Source of the DNA: Silvibacterium dinghuense
Lineage (GTDB): Bacteria > Acidobacteriota > Terriglobia > Terriglobales > Acidobacteriaceae
DNA: 64,000 bases
NCBI RefSeq assembly: GCF_004123295.1
Contig: NZ_SDMK01000002.1
Coordinates: 764,784 to 828,783 of the forward strand
Direction: 5' to 3'
In this document: piece by piece, positions 34,505 through 43,063 of the stretch
Layout of the letters: each line of letters begins with the position of its first letter
Position numbering within the stretch: the stretch's first letter is position 1
The notes under the pieces: generated by a model
Database searches by the model: none
The model's input: only the letters and a program-made list of their open reading frames with translations
What the model was told of the DNA's origin: nothing
Position numbers and translations under genes: made by a program

Positions 34505-36364
34505 TTAGATTCCCTCCTGCAGCACGAGCTCGTCGGTGACGGAACGCGCATCGATGGGCAGGCCGTTGTAGTGGCGGATGCTGCGCAGCTTGAGGGTCTC
34601 CCCGGCGGGCAGATCGAGCTTGAGCAGGCTCAGCAGCTGAGCGTCGCGGTTCTGCTCGACGACATACACACGCTCATGCGAAGCCACGAAGTCCTGCACT
34701 TCCTTCGAGAACGGGAAGGCGCGGATACGCAGATAGTCCGTATCGAACTGGTACTCGTTCTTCAGCTGATCGCGGCTCTCCGTGATAGCGAAGTCCGAAG
34801 TACCGAAGGCCAGGATGCCGATCTTCGAGGTGCCGTTCGCAACCACGACCGGCGCCGGAACCAGCGTGCGCGCCGTTTCGAACTTGCGGTCGAGACGCTC
34901 CATCATGTTCTGGTAATCGTCCGGCTTTTCGGTGTAGAGAGCCTTCTCGTTGTGACCCGAACCACGCGTGAAGTACGCAGCCTGCGGATGATCGGTGCCC
35001 GGCAGCGTACGGTACGGAATCGCGTCACCGTCCACGTCCTTGTAGCGGGCAAAGCCGCCCAGACGGGTGAGGTCTTCGGCCGTCAGCACCTTGCCGCGAT
35101 CGAGCGGCTTCGTCGGATACTCGAAGGGCTCGGACATCCAGTTGTTCATGCCGAGATCGAGGTCGGAGACCACGAAGACCGGCGTCTGCAGGCGTTCCGT
35201 CAGATCGAAAGCAGCTGCGCTGAACTCGTAGCACTCCTTCACCGATCCCGGCAGCAGCATAACGTGCTTGGTGTCGCCGTGCGAGAGGTAGGCGATCGAG
35301 AGCAGGTCGGCCTGCGCGGTACGAGTCGGCAAGCCGGTCGAAGGACCGACACGCTGAATGTCGAAGATCACGCCCGGCAGCTCGGCCCAGTAGCCAAGAC
35401 CGGCGAATTCGGCCATCAGCGAGATGCCAGGGCCTGAAGTTGCGGTCATCGAACGGGCACCAGCCCAGCCGGCGCCGAGCACCATGCCCACGGCAGCCAG
35501 CTCATCTTCTGCCTGAACGACAGCAAACGAAGCCTTGCCATCCGGCTCGATGCGGTACTTCTTGAGCAGATCGATCAGCGACTCGACCACCGAGGACGAC
35601 GGGGTGATCGGATACCAGGTGACGACCGTGACACCGGCGAAGAGCGCGCCCAGCGCGCAGGCGGCGTTGCCGTCAATGATGATCTTTCCGTCGGTCGCGT
35701 GCATCGGCTCGAGCACGAACGGATCCTGCTTGGTGAAGGTCTCGGAGGCGTAGTTGTAACCGGCCTCAACGGCGGCCCAGTTCAGGTCGGCAGCCTTCTG
35801 CTTCTTGGCGAACTGCTTGCGCAGCGCCTTCTCGACGGCCTTCATGTCCAGACCGATGATCTTCGCGACAACGCCGACGTAGATCATGTTCTTGACCAGC
35901 TTGCGCAGGCGCGCTTCAGGGCACACAGCGGCGGTCAGCTTGTCGAAGGGTACGGGATAACAGGTAACGTCGGAGCGGTACTGCTCGAGCGCGAACGAAG
36001 CCTCGTAAACAGCCACGCCGCCGGTGGGCAGCGAGAGGATGTCGTCCTTGGCCGTCTCGGCGTTCATCGCCACGACGATGTCGATATCCTTCTTGCGCGC
36101 GACGTAGCCGTTCTTGCTGGCGCGGATGGTGTACCAGGTTGGCAGGCCGGCAATGTTGGACGGAAAGAGGTTCTTACCGCTCACCGGAATGCCCATGCCG
36201 AAGATGCTGCGCAGCAGGATGCTGTTGGCCGACTGTGATCCGGAGCCGTTGACCGTGGCTACCTGGATGCTGAAGTCGTTAATAACGGGCTTGCGCCCGG
36301 AAAGATCGCTATTCGTGCCTGTACTGGGCTCTGGATTGCCCAAGGCAACGTCGCCTGTCGCCAT
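34505..36364 (-). CDS. korA: 2-oxoacid:ferredoxin oxidoreductase, fused gamma-alpha subunit
   Basis: A 619-residue subunit. The N-terminal 220 residues are the gamma domain (NDFSIQVATVNGSGSQSANSILLRSIFGMGIPVSGKNLFPSN ... start); the rest is the alpha domain, recognisable by GALFAGVTVVTWYPITPSSSVVESL and TATSGPGISLMAEFAG. The fusion is typical of the two-subunit Kor/For-type enzymes. No ferredoxin-like delta subunit is present; electrons leave through a separate ferredoxin. A good TATAAT lies about 60 bases upstream. Two-gene operon with korB. Confidence 0.88.
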   Translation of the reverse strand: MATGDVALGNPEPSTGTNSDLSGRKPVINDFSIQVATVNGSGSQSANSILLRSIFGMGIPVSGKNLFPSNIAGLPTWYTIRASKNGYVARKKDIDIVVAMNAETAKDDILSLPTGGVAVYEASFALEQYRSDVTCYPVPFDKLTAAVCPEARLRKLVKNMIYVGVVAKIIGLDMKAVEKALRKQFAKKQKAADLNWAAVEAGYNYASETFTKQDPFVLEPMHATDGKIIIDGNAACALGALFAGVTVVTWYPITPSSSVVESLIDLLKKYRIEPDGKASFAVVQAEDELAAVGMVLGAGWAGARSMTATSGPGISLMAEFAGLGYWAELPGVIFDIQRVGPSTGLPTRTAQADLLSIAYLSHGDTKHVMLLPGSVKECYEFSAAAFDLTERLQTPVFVVSDLDLGMNNWMSEPFEYPTKPLDRGKVLTAEDLTRLGGFARYKDVDGDAIPYRTLPGTDHPQAAYFTRGSGHNEKALYTEKPDDYQNMMERLDRKFETARTLVPAPVVVANGTSKIGILAFGTSDFAITESRDQLKNEYQFDTDYLRIRAFPFSKEVQDFVASHERVYVVEQNRDAQLLSLLKLDLPAGETLKLRSIRHYNGLPIDARSVTDELVLQEGI

Positions 36365-36421
36365 TTGGCGGTGTTCCCTTCAGAAAGTAGATGGAAAGAA
36401 ATCGGTTCTCTCTGAGTGACT

Positions 36422-36450
36422 ATTATAGCGACGCTTACAGCCAGCGTAGA
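36422..36450 (-). promoter_or_regulatory. Predicted sigma-70-type promoter for korAB
   Basis: On the minus strand, a perfect TATAAT (36427-36422) with a 17-bp spacer from a weak TCTACG -35 (36450-36445). It would start transcription about 50 bases before the korA ATG. Confidence 0.5.
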
Positions 36451-36594
36451 CCTGAGCGGCGCGAACGGGCACTCAGCCCCGCTCAGCGGCGCAAATGCGT
36501 CGCCGAACGGAGATACATTGGTTGTATACATTGCAGAAATTATTTTATTGGGGCGAATATACCCCATTGATCCAATGTGTTGCGCCGACATACC

Positions 36595-37281
36595 TCAGTC
36601 TGTTTCCAGGTACATCCATCCCACGCGCAGCATGATGTTGTGCTGCTGCGGATTGGCAAAAGTCCAGTAGTCGCGAAGCTCGATGCGCAGGCTGTTACCC
36701 AGAGCACTCTGCTTGGCGGAGCGAGGCAGAGCCAAAGCAATGCCATAATCCAGCGCATGCCCGGTTTCAAAGAGGCGGCTATAGCCTGCGATTGCGATGG
36801 GCACATATTTGGCCGAACTCTTGAAGAGAGGAACGTTCACGTCCGCGCTCATATAGCCGGTCAGATAACTTCGGTTAGCCTGAGGACCCATCAGGCCGAA
36901 CTCTACAAATACAGGTAAGGGCACAAAGCTCATACCAGCCCCACAGCCAACAGCCGGTTTCTTCCCCACCGGGGAATTACTCGCTCCCATTCCGCACAAG
37001 ACACCGATATGCGTGAGATAGCTTGCACTCGCTGCGTCAGTCCATGCCTTCGGAGCCGATGGCGGCTGGGCTTGGGGAGCATCGGGAATGGACACGCTCG
37101 TAGAGGAGCTTTGAGACTGGTTCTCAGGCGTCGAGGTTTGCGCGGCGGCACAGGCAGGCAGACCAGAAGAAAGCGCAGTAATGAGCACCAGAAGAAAGCA
37201 GCGTTTCGCCGCTCTCCTGACCGAGCAGCCACGGAGCAAGAATAAAACCGCGAAAGTAGCATGGACGATTTGGCTGAACAT
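36595..37281 (-). CDS. Exported protein of unknown function, possible outer-membrane barrel
   Basis: A 228-residue protein with a signal peptide (CFLLVLITALSSGLPACAAAQ; the first 28 residues are an unusually long basic n-region, so an internal start is possible). A Ser/Pro/Gln-rich linker follows, then about 150 residues rich in alternating aromatic and small residues (YLTGYMSADVNVPLF, YGIALALPR, LRIELRDYWTF, IMLRVGWMYLETD) that could be beta-strands of a small outer-membrane barrel or lipocalin-like domain. I do not recognise the family. GC is visibly lower than in neighbouring genes. Divergent from the winged-helix regulator. Confidence 0.68.
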   Translation of the reverse strand: MFSQIVHATFAVLFLLRGCSVRRAAKRCFLLVLITALSSGLPACAAAQTSTPENQSQSSSTSVSIPDAPQAQPPSAPKAWTDAASASYLTHIGVLCGMGASNSPVGKKPAVGCGAGMSFVPLPVFVEFGLMGPQANRSYLTGYMSADVNVPLFKSSAKYVPIAIAGYSRLFETGHALDYGIALALPRSAKQSALGNSLRIELRDYWTFANPQQHNIMLRVGWMYLETD

Positions 37282-37446
37282 GGAGGCATCCTGTCACAGT
37301 TCGTGGCAGCCTAACCATGCAACGCCGCTCGAATTCGCCTCAAACCTGGCTCACCGTACAAGTCGCTTTGCTCCAACGAGTTAGCACCCTCTCTCCAATG
37401 TTTTTTGGAAGCACTTTTGAGCATTCTTTCGATACACTGGGCGATT

Positions 37447-38328
37447 ATGGGCGGCTCTGGCACGACATTCCATTATCGATTCGGCGAATTTGAGGTGTCC
37501 GTAGAGGCAGGAGAACTGCGCCGGCGCGGTGCGCTGATCAAGCTGCACACTCAACCCTTCCAAGTTTTACTTCTCATGCTGAAGCAACCGGGCGAGACTG
37601 TCACGAGAGAAGAGATCAGCCGTGTGCTCTGGCCCGATGGCGTCTTCGTCGACTTCGACCACGGCATCCACTCTGCGATCAATCGGCTACGAGCAGCTTT
37701 AGGCGATCAGGCGGCACGCCCACGCTACATTGAGACCGTCGCACGGCGTGGATATCGATTTCTCGGACCGGTTGAGGCAAAAGGCACCGCCACAATCACA
37801 AATAGCCTCCGGGCCTACTCACCGCCTGCAGCCGAGCAGGAAATTCCATCCTTGCGAAGATCGATACTTGCGACCCAAGCCGATCTGCCGAAGACACCAC
37901 AAAGAGTCGTCTCTATCCTTTTCCTGCTCCTACAAGGCATGTACCTCGGCTTCTATGTCGGAGCGCTCACCAATCTCGATGAGATCCGGCAGTTGTTTGT
38001 CGAGTATGGGCTGGATTCTCGACTATGGCTCATTGTGATGACCACGGCAGCGTTGCTAATACCAGTAAGAGCATTCCTGATATGTGGAACCCTGTTTCGT
38101 GCTCCTCGCATGCAGGAGCATTATCTGCGGGCCTGGTGGGCTCTGATGATCTTCGACTGTGGCTGGGCGCTCTCGCCGTTCCTTCTGCTCCATCACATCC
38201 AGTATGGTCTTGCTGTGGCTTGCATGGCACCCCTTGTCTATGCGCCGTTCGCCCAGCGCTCGCTCATGCTGATGGGCGCAGCGAGCCAGCCCAGGCCCGA
38301 AGTAGAGGCAGACCTCGGCCTGCTCTAA
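37447..38328 (+). CDS. OmpR/CadC-type winged-helix regulator with a membrane tail
   Basis: A 293-residue protein with an N-terminal DNA-binding wing (residues about 8-105: YRFGEFEVSVEAGELRRRG, KQPGETVTREEISRVLWPDGVFVDFDHGI, RYIETVARRGYRFLGPV). It lacks the receiver domain of two-component regulators. A linker leads to four predicted membrane helices (SILFLLLQGMYLGFYVGAL, LWLIVMTTAALLIPVRAFLI, AWWALMIFDCGWALSPFLLL, IQYGLAVACMAPLVYAPF). CadC-like proteins of this layout are very common in Acidobacteria, but no ligand is known for most. I chose ATG 37447 where the family starts; a TTG at 37405 would extend it. Divergent from the exported protein, so it may control it. Confidence 0.83.
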   Translation: MGGSGTTFHYRFGEFEVSVEAGELRRRGALIKLHTQPFQVLLLMLKQPGETVTREEISRVLWPDGVFVDFDHGIHSAINRLRAALGDQAARPRYIETVARRGYRFLGPVEAKGTATITNSLRAYSPPAAEQEIPSLRRSILATQADLPKTPQRVVSILFLLLQGMYLGFYVGALTNLDEIRQLFVEYGLDSRLWLIVMTTAALLIPVRAFLICGTLFRAPRMQEHYLRAWWALMIFDCGWALSPFLLLHHIQYGLAVACMAPLVYAPFAQRSLMLMGAASQPRPEVEADLGLL

Positions 38329-38363
38329 CCTGTTGCCTTACCTGGGCCACATCCCGCAGTGGC

Positions 38364-39443
38364 TCAATTCCGCAGGTCGCGCATCACCTCGGCCACCTTT
38401 GCTTTCGTCTCCGCGTCGAGCGGCAGCATGGGCAGGCGCGGCACGCCTCCATAGAAGCCGTTCAGATCGCAGGCGTGCTTGATGGCGGGCACACCGAGTT
38501 TTGCTACGACATACTGTGTTGCCGCTACTAGACGCTTCTGCTTGAGCGCGGCCAGTGCAGGATCGCGATCCTTCCACGCCATCTGCACCTCGAGGCAGGC
38601 CTGCGGCGCGCAGGCGGCCAGACCGAGGATCGATCCGCTTGCACCGGCTTCGAGCGAGGGCAGAATCTGGTCCGAGGCTCCGCTCAGCACCTGGAAACCG
38701 ATCGACTTCTTGCGTGAAGGCCGTTGCGGAATCACCGGCAGCGTCGTGAACATCGACGTGCCTGTCAGGATCTCAGCCGAGATCATATTCTCCGCAGCAA
38801 ACACCGGCTCCATCAGCATGCGCCCGGTCATCGCCTCGAAGGTAGGCGTCACCGTCACCTCGCGCCTGGGTGCATTTGCGGTGGCCGCCACCAGTTCGCG
38901 GATGCGCTCCACGCTGCCGCTCGAATCCTTAATGCCGATGATATTCGGATGCTGTGCCAGTTCCCCGACGAGCGCGGGCGACAGGTCATAATGCGTGTAC
39001 TTCGGAATGCTGTAGAGGATCACCGGCAGCGGCGAGCGGTCGGCCAGCGTGCGGTAGTAGGTCAGCAGACCCAGCGAATCCTCGCGCTCGCCATTGCTCG
39101 AAGCATATTGCGGTGTGTAGTAGTGCGGTGTGCGCACCAGCACCGCATCGTAGTCATGCGACGCGGCGAATTCGGCCAGCCGCAGTGTCTCGACGAGGCT
39201 CTCCCGGCCAATCCCCGCGATCAGCACCTTTTCATCCAAAGCACTGTTGCGCGCGTGGCGCAGCACATCGCGCGTCTCGTCATCGCTCAGCATCACAGCC
39301 TCGCCCGTCGAACCGAGCACGGTCAGTCCGCTCAGCGGTGTGCGGGAATAATGCTCTCCATTCTCTTCGAGTTTGTGCAGATAGAGGCGGCCATCGGTGT
39401 GAAAAGGCGTCGTGATTGCGGCAAAGATTCCTTCGAGCAGCAT
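38364..39443 (-). CDS. DapA-family aldolase/lyase
   Basis: A 359-residue class I lyase of the dihydrodipicolinate synthase/N-acetylneuraminate lyase fold. The GSTGE loop (LTVLGSTGEAVMLS), the Tyr in YSIP and the Schiff-base lysine in GIKDSSG are present. It is about 60 residues longer than DapA because of an extra segment after the lysine (about residues 195-245, TVTPTFEAMTGRML ... SRKKSIGFQVLSG). That feature, and the lack of a lysine operon, argues against true DapA; a 4-hydroxy-2-oxoglutarate aldolase or sugar-acid aldolase is more likely. Converges on the winged-helix gene at 35 bases. Confidence 0.83.
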   Translation of the reverse strand: MLLEGIFAAITTPFHTDGRLYLHKLEENGEHYSRTPLSGLTVLGSTGEAVMLSDDETRDVLRHARNSALDEKVLIAGIGRESLVETLRLAEFAASHDYDAVLVRTPHYYTPQYASSNGEREDSLGLLTYYRTLADRSPLPVILYSIPKYTHYDLSPALVGELAQHPNIIGIKDSSGSVERIRELVAATANAPRREVTVTPTFEAMTGRMLMEPVFAAENMISAEILTGTSMFTTLPVIPQRPSRKKSIGFQVLSGASDQILPSLEAGASGSILGLAACAPQACLEVQMAWKDRDPALAALKQKRLVAATQYVVAKLGVPAIKHACDLNGFYGGVPRLPMLPLDAETKAKVAEVMRDLRN

Positions 39444-39596
39444 GGCTCGATTGTACGGCGCAATGACGCAGCGGAGCAGCCTCCCACGAAAGAGGGAGCC
39501 TGCTCCTCTTTTTCCTGGCGGGCAGATTCGCTACCCTATAGGCCTGGGTTGGCAGATCGGCGCCTCGGTGCCAAAATCGTGTGCAGGAGCAACGAG

Positions 39597-40121
39597 ATGG
39601 CAGGCATTCAGCCCGAACGGATCAACCTGAGCAGCGCGGAAATGGTGCGCCAGGCAGCGTGGTTTCTGCTCCATTCGCTCTTCGGGCTGCTGGCCTGGGC
39701 CGTGATGATGGGCGTGGTAACGCTCTTCCATCCGGAATCCGTACCAGCGATCGTCACGCTCGCGCTTTCCTTCCTCATACCGCTCGCTGCGGGCTTCCTC
39801 ATCGTCAGGATGCGGGCCAGCAACGTCGCCACCCTGACCTGGCTGGCCGGGCTGGTGTGGTTCATGATCGTAGGACTGTGGGTTCTCGATATGCCCACGG
39901 GACCGGATGCCTGCTATCGCTGCGGGCCGGGCGACAAGCTGTGGTTCACTTTCTTCAGCCTGCACTGGGATAGCGGCATGGCCGATGGGCAGGGGCGTTT
40001 CCTGGGCACCTGGCCGGCCACCGCCATGCTGGCCTACTCCATCGGAGCGAAGCTGGCCATGCGAGAGCATGCGCCGGAAGAAGTGGTTCCGCTCGAAGAA
40101 GACATCCCTCAGCTGCAGTAG
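39597..40121 (+). CDS. Integral membrane protein of unknown function, 174 aa
   Basis: A 174-residue protein with four predicted helices (AWFLLHSLFGLLAWAVMMGVV, AIVTLALSFLIPLAAGFLIV, VATLTWLAGLVWFMIVGLWVL, TWPATAMLAYSIGAKLAM). Between helices 3 and 4 is a CYRCG loop and a soluble turn (KLWFTFFSLHWDSGMADG). AGGAG lies 7 bases before ATG 39597, which fixes the start; the frame stays open far upstream but without sense. Converges on the diguanylate cyclase gene. Confidence 0.7.
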   Translation: MAGIQPERINLSSAEMVRQAAWFLLHSLFGLLAWAVMMGVVTLFHPESVPAIVTLALSFLIPLAAGFLIVRMRASNVATLTWLAGLVWFMIVGLWVLDMPTGPDACYRCGPGDKLWFTFFSLHWDSGMADGQGRFLGTWPATAMLAYSIGAKLAMREHAPEEVVPLEEDIPQLQ

Positions 40122-40139
40122 AGCGGAATCACCACGCAG

Positions 40140-41702
40140 TCACCGCGCAACGGAGAGTGGAATCTCCGGCAGCTCCTGCCAGCAGACACGGTTTCTGCCG
40201 CCGCGCTTAGCCTCGTAGAGCGCCTGATCTGCAGCTTCGAGCAGCATTCCTGAAGCAACTCCTGCTACCGGCGTCATCGTTGCCACCCCGATACTCACCG
40301 TCAGGCGTTTGGCGTAGGGAGAATCGAGATTCACGATGGACGCCATGCCCACCGCGCGATGCATGCGCTCGGCAACGATACGGGCGCCTTCAAGATCTGT
40401 ATCCGGCAAAAGCAGCACGAACTCCTCACCTCCATAACGCGCCAGATAATCTCCGGCTCGCGCTCCCTGCAGCAGCAGGATACGGGCGACCGATGCCAGG
40501 CATTCGTCTCCATAGGTGTGACCATGACGGTCATTGACCGCCTTGAACCAATCAAGATCGATCATCAGCAAGGACACCGGGCACTGCTCGCGGACAGAGT
40601 GCGCCCAAGTATCCTCTAACGCCTCGGAGAAACCACGCCGGTTGGCGACGCCGGTCAGCGGATCGATATGCGAGAGATGCAGGAGTCCGGCATTCTCCTC
40701 CTCAAGCCGCTGCTCGCGCTCAAGCAGCAACTGCTGCCCGGAGTGATAATTCATCTGCACCACCCCGGCATGCAGCCCCTGCAAGACCAGCAGCCCGAGA
40801 ATGGAATATCGCGCCAGCAGCGGATGGGAGCCAAGCAGCATCGCGGCCAGCACAAACAGAGCAATCGTAACCAGCATGGGGCAGAGGCTCTGCAGCAGGC
40901 GCGCCGTACGAGGCGACAGGATATTCTTCTCCGTCCTGCTTGCATCAACAGGAATGCTGAGCGCTCGCCAGCCCGCAAAGGCAAACGGCAAACTCCACAG
41001 GAGATCCAGCAGGGTTCCCGTGCGCAGGTGCCAGTGTGCCGTGGCGTAATCCATGCCGAACTCGATGGGCGCATAGCTCCAGACAGTTACCACCATCCAT
41101 TTCATACGTTTCCGCTCTTCACGGGAGATCCAGCAGAAGAGGCGCAGCGTGGAGGCGAGCACAAGAAACACACATTCCCAGGCGTAAATCGCGAGCATCA
41201 CGCTCGACGCCATACTGTTACTCTGCGGCACACGGAAGACGCGGTAGTAAATCAGCAGAACAGCCAGTCCGAACTGCACGAGGTTGAGATACAGAACGCC
41301 TGGAACAGCCTCGTTCTCGGCCGTATTGCTGACGGCCAGCAGTACCGGCAGCGCAGCGCTCAGGTAAAAGAGATCAGAAGCATCGACGCTGAGATTGCTC
41401 GCCGCGGCAGCACCGGGCATGAGCGTCTCAACAACCTGTCCCAGCGCCCAGAGCAGCAGGGCCAGCGCCATCCAGCGCCAGGAGACGCGCTCACGCGCTT
41501 CGAGCAACCTGCTTCGCCAGAGCACGCAGATCGCAGCTATCACCGGCACCGCAGCGGTAAACAGGCGCGAGATGCTGATAGCATGGCCGGCAAAAAGCAG
41601 CTGGATTGTATGCAGGAAGAGCACCAGCAGAAGCGCCCACAGGAGCGGAGTCCCACCGGGAATCAGAACAGAGCGGTGCTTGCGATCGACATCCGATGCC
41701 AT
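40140..41702 (-). CDS. Membrane diguanylate cyclase (GGEEF)
   Basis: A 520-residue protein: about eight membrane helices (residues about 17-300), then a C-terminal GGDEF domain. The active-site loop reads RYGGEEF. The substrate-binding segment is LMIDLDWFKAVNDRHGHTYGDECL, and a product-inhibition I-site RAGD sits five residues before GGEEF, so it should make cyclic di-GMP and be feedback-inhibited. The sensor helices are of an unassigned type. I chose ATG 41702 over a GTG at 41723 because only the former has purine-rich sequence at the right distance. It converges on the small membrane protein. Confidence 0.88.
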   Translation of the reverse strand: MASDVDRKHRSVLIPGGTPLLWALLLVLFLHTIQLLFAGHAISISRLFTAAVPVIAAICVLWRSRLLEARERVSWRWMALALLLWALGQVVETLMPGAAAASNLSVDASDLFYLSAALPVLLAVSNTAENEAVPGVLYLNLVQFGLAVLLIYYRVFRVPQSNSMASSVMLAIYAWECVFLVLASTLRLFCWISREERKRMKWMVVTVWSYAPIEFGMDYATAHWHLRTGTLLDLLWSLPFAFAGWRALSIPVDASRTEKNILSPRTARLLQSLCPMLVTIALFVLAAMLLGSHPLLARYSILGLLVLQGLHAGVVQMNYHSGQQLLLEREQRLEEENAGLLHLSHIDPLTGVANRRGFSEALEDTWAHSVREQCPVSLLMIDLDWFKAVNDRHGHTYGDECLASVARILLLQGARAGDYLARYGGEEFVLLLPDTDLEGARIVAERMHRAVGMASIVNLDSPYAKRLTVSIGVATMTPVAGVASGMLLEAADQALYEAKRGGRNRVCWQELPEIPLSVAR

Positions 41703-41892
41703 GCTGCACTTCTTCGCCGTCACCGTTGAAAGAGCGGAATCAGAGAACCGTTCACCAAAAATCAGAAAGACAATCGCCTCAACAACCTGGCAACCAGAGC
41801 GCCCAATGAAAAACGGGTGCGGTCCGTACCTCGATTATTGCCAGTCCTCAGGCTTCTGCAAACAAAATTCTGGGCCGGCCATGCAGAGCGGC

Positions 41893-42693
41893 CTACGGCT
41901 TCTCTCCGGGAAACGGCGTGGTCTGCTGCGTGATCACGCTGACCACCTGCGCGCGGATCAGGTCGTAGTCCGGCAGCCCGGAAAACATGTGGTAGTCGGT
42001 GTGTACATCCGTATCCTCACCCACGATCTGAAACTGCCGCTTTCCTTGTGCGGCTTCTTCGGGATGCGCCCCGGCCCAGGACTTCTGATCGAAGTCATTG
42101 CTCTCGGCGTCGATCTGCCAGACGCGGCGGCCTTCCGCATTACGGATCACGAAACGATAGTAGACATGGAAACGACCGACCGGCGTGAAGTATTCGACCG
42201 CATCGACGTGATACTGCTTCACCGGAAACATCTCCACCAGGAAGCCCGAGGTCTGCATGGCTTCGGGCGCGTGCGGGTCGGCGTGCAGCTTGCGCAGAAT
42301 ATCGCGCTCCTGGTCCCGCTGCTGCGTCTTCCCTGCCTCCGCATACGCGGCCACCAGCGCGGTGTGCACCTTCCAGTTGTCGGGTTGGAGCTGGCGTGCC
42401 TTTTCGGCATACTGGACGGCGAGATCACTCTTGTAGAGACTGAGCGCGGCAGTTGCGGCCAGAAGGTTTGCAGCCGGGTCATCCGCATTCAACGCAAGAG
42501 CCTTCTGGAAGGCGTCGAGCGCCTGCTGCGGCTGGTTCTCTTTGAGTGCAGCCAATCCCTGATGTTCGAGATCATCTACGGAAGGAGCAGAGGCTGTGGG
42601 CGCAGGCGTAGGAGCTGGTGCAGATTGCGCAAAAGCAGAAGCGGAGAGTGTGGCGGCAAGCAAAAGAATCGCGGAGCGGAGCGACGGAATCAT
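41893..42693 (-). CDS. Secreted TPR-repeat protein of unknown function
   Basis: A 266-residue exported protein. Signal peptide (SAILLLAATLSASAFAQ), Pro/Ala linker, then about three TPR units (HQGLAALKENQPQQALDAFQKALALNADDP, AAALSLYKSDLAVQYAEKARQLQPDNW, HTALVAAYAEAGKTQQ). The C-terminal 130 residues form an uncharacterised domain (YHVDAVEYFTPVGRFHVYYRFVI, VWQIDAESND, HTDYHMFSGLPDYDLIRAQVVSVI). The start at ATG 42693 keeps the signal peptide; a longer frame is open upstream. It is followed by nothing obvious on its strand. Confidence 0.75.
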   Translation of the reverse strand: MIPSLRSAILLLAATLSASAFAQSAPAPTPAPTASAPSVDDLEHQGLAALKENQPQQALDAFQKALALNADDPAANLLAATAALSLYKSDLAVQYAEKARQLQPDNWKVHTALVAAYAEAGKTQQRDQERDILRKLHADPHAPEAMQTSGFLVEMFPVKQYHVDAVEYFTPVGRFHVYYRFVIRNAEGRRVWQIDAESNDFDQKSWAGAHPEEAAQGKRQFQIVGEDTDVHTDYHMFSGLPDYDLIRAQVVSVITQQTTPFPGEKP

Positions 42694-42733
42694 CACCTCT
42701 GCAGTGTAAGGTCTGCGCGTAGCGCTCGAAAAC

Positions 42734-42770
42734 AAAGCCGCCGCCCGGATGGCTCCGGCGCGGCGGCTTT
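42734..42770 (-). terminator. Intrinsic terminator after the 68-aa gene
   Basis: An 11-bp stem AAAGCCGCCGC (42734-42744) / GCGGCGGCTTT (42760-42770) with a 15-base loop, ending on the minus strand in TTTGTTTTC, directly after the stop at 42775. It supports the small gene being real. Confidence 0.88.
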
Positions 42771-42774
42771 GCGG

Positions 42775-42981
42775 TTACTGGTGCTGTCCGCTGTGCTCCG
42801 GGGTTGCCCCCGGTTCAGGAAAGTCGGAGTCCGCACCGTCCAGATCTTCAGACTTCCGATGTGGAAGCTGATCGGCGAGCGTGCTGTGCAGATCGGGACG
42901 AGGGGGCGTGTCGTTCGGAGACTGGCTCTCGACGGCGCCCTTCTGCGCGTCGGCGTCGGGATGGCGAAGCTTGTCGGTCAT
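42775..42981 (-). CDS. 68-aa hydrophilic protein, unknown function
   Basis: A short, disorder-prone, acidic protein rich in Asp, Pro, Ser and His (KLRHPDADAQKG ... ADSDFPEPGATPEHSGQHQ). No helix, signal or motif. AAGGAAAG lies just before ATG 42981 and a textbook terminator begins 5 bases after the stop, so it is a self-contained gene. Function unknown; small charged proteins of this sort may be stress or desiccation related, but that is only a guess. Confidence 0.68.
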   Translation of the reverse strand: MTDKLRHPDADAQKGAVESQSPNDTPPRPDLHSTLADQLPHRKSEDLDGADSDFPEPGATPEHSGQHQ

Positions 42982-43063
42982 GGCTGCTTTCCTTCGATGC
43001 GACTTGCTGCATGCGCGTACGCAGTTCGGAGCGAAATTTACCGTTCGGCTGCCGGCTCCGCAG

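Noticed and set aside
38364-39443. Calling this gene dapA (lysine biosynthesis)
   Set aside because: The family residues are there, but the long insert and the lack of other lysine genes make a different aldolase more likely.
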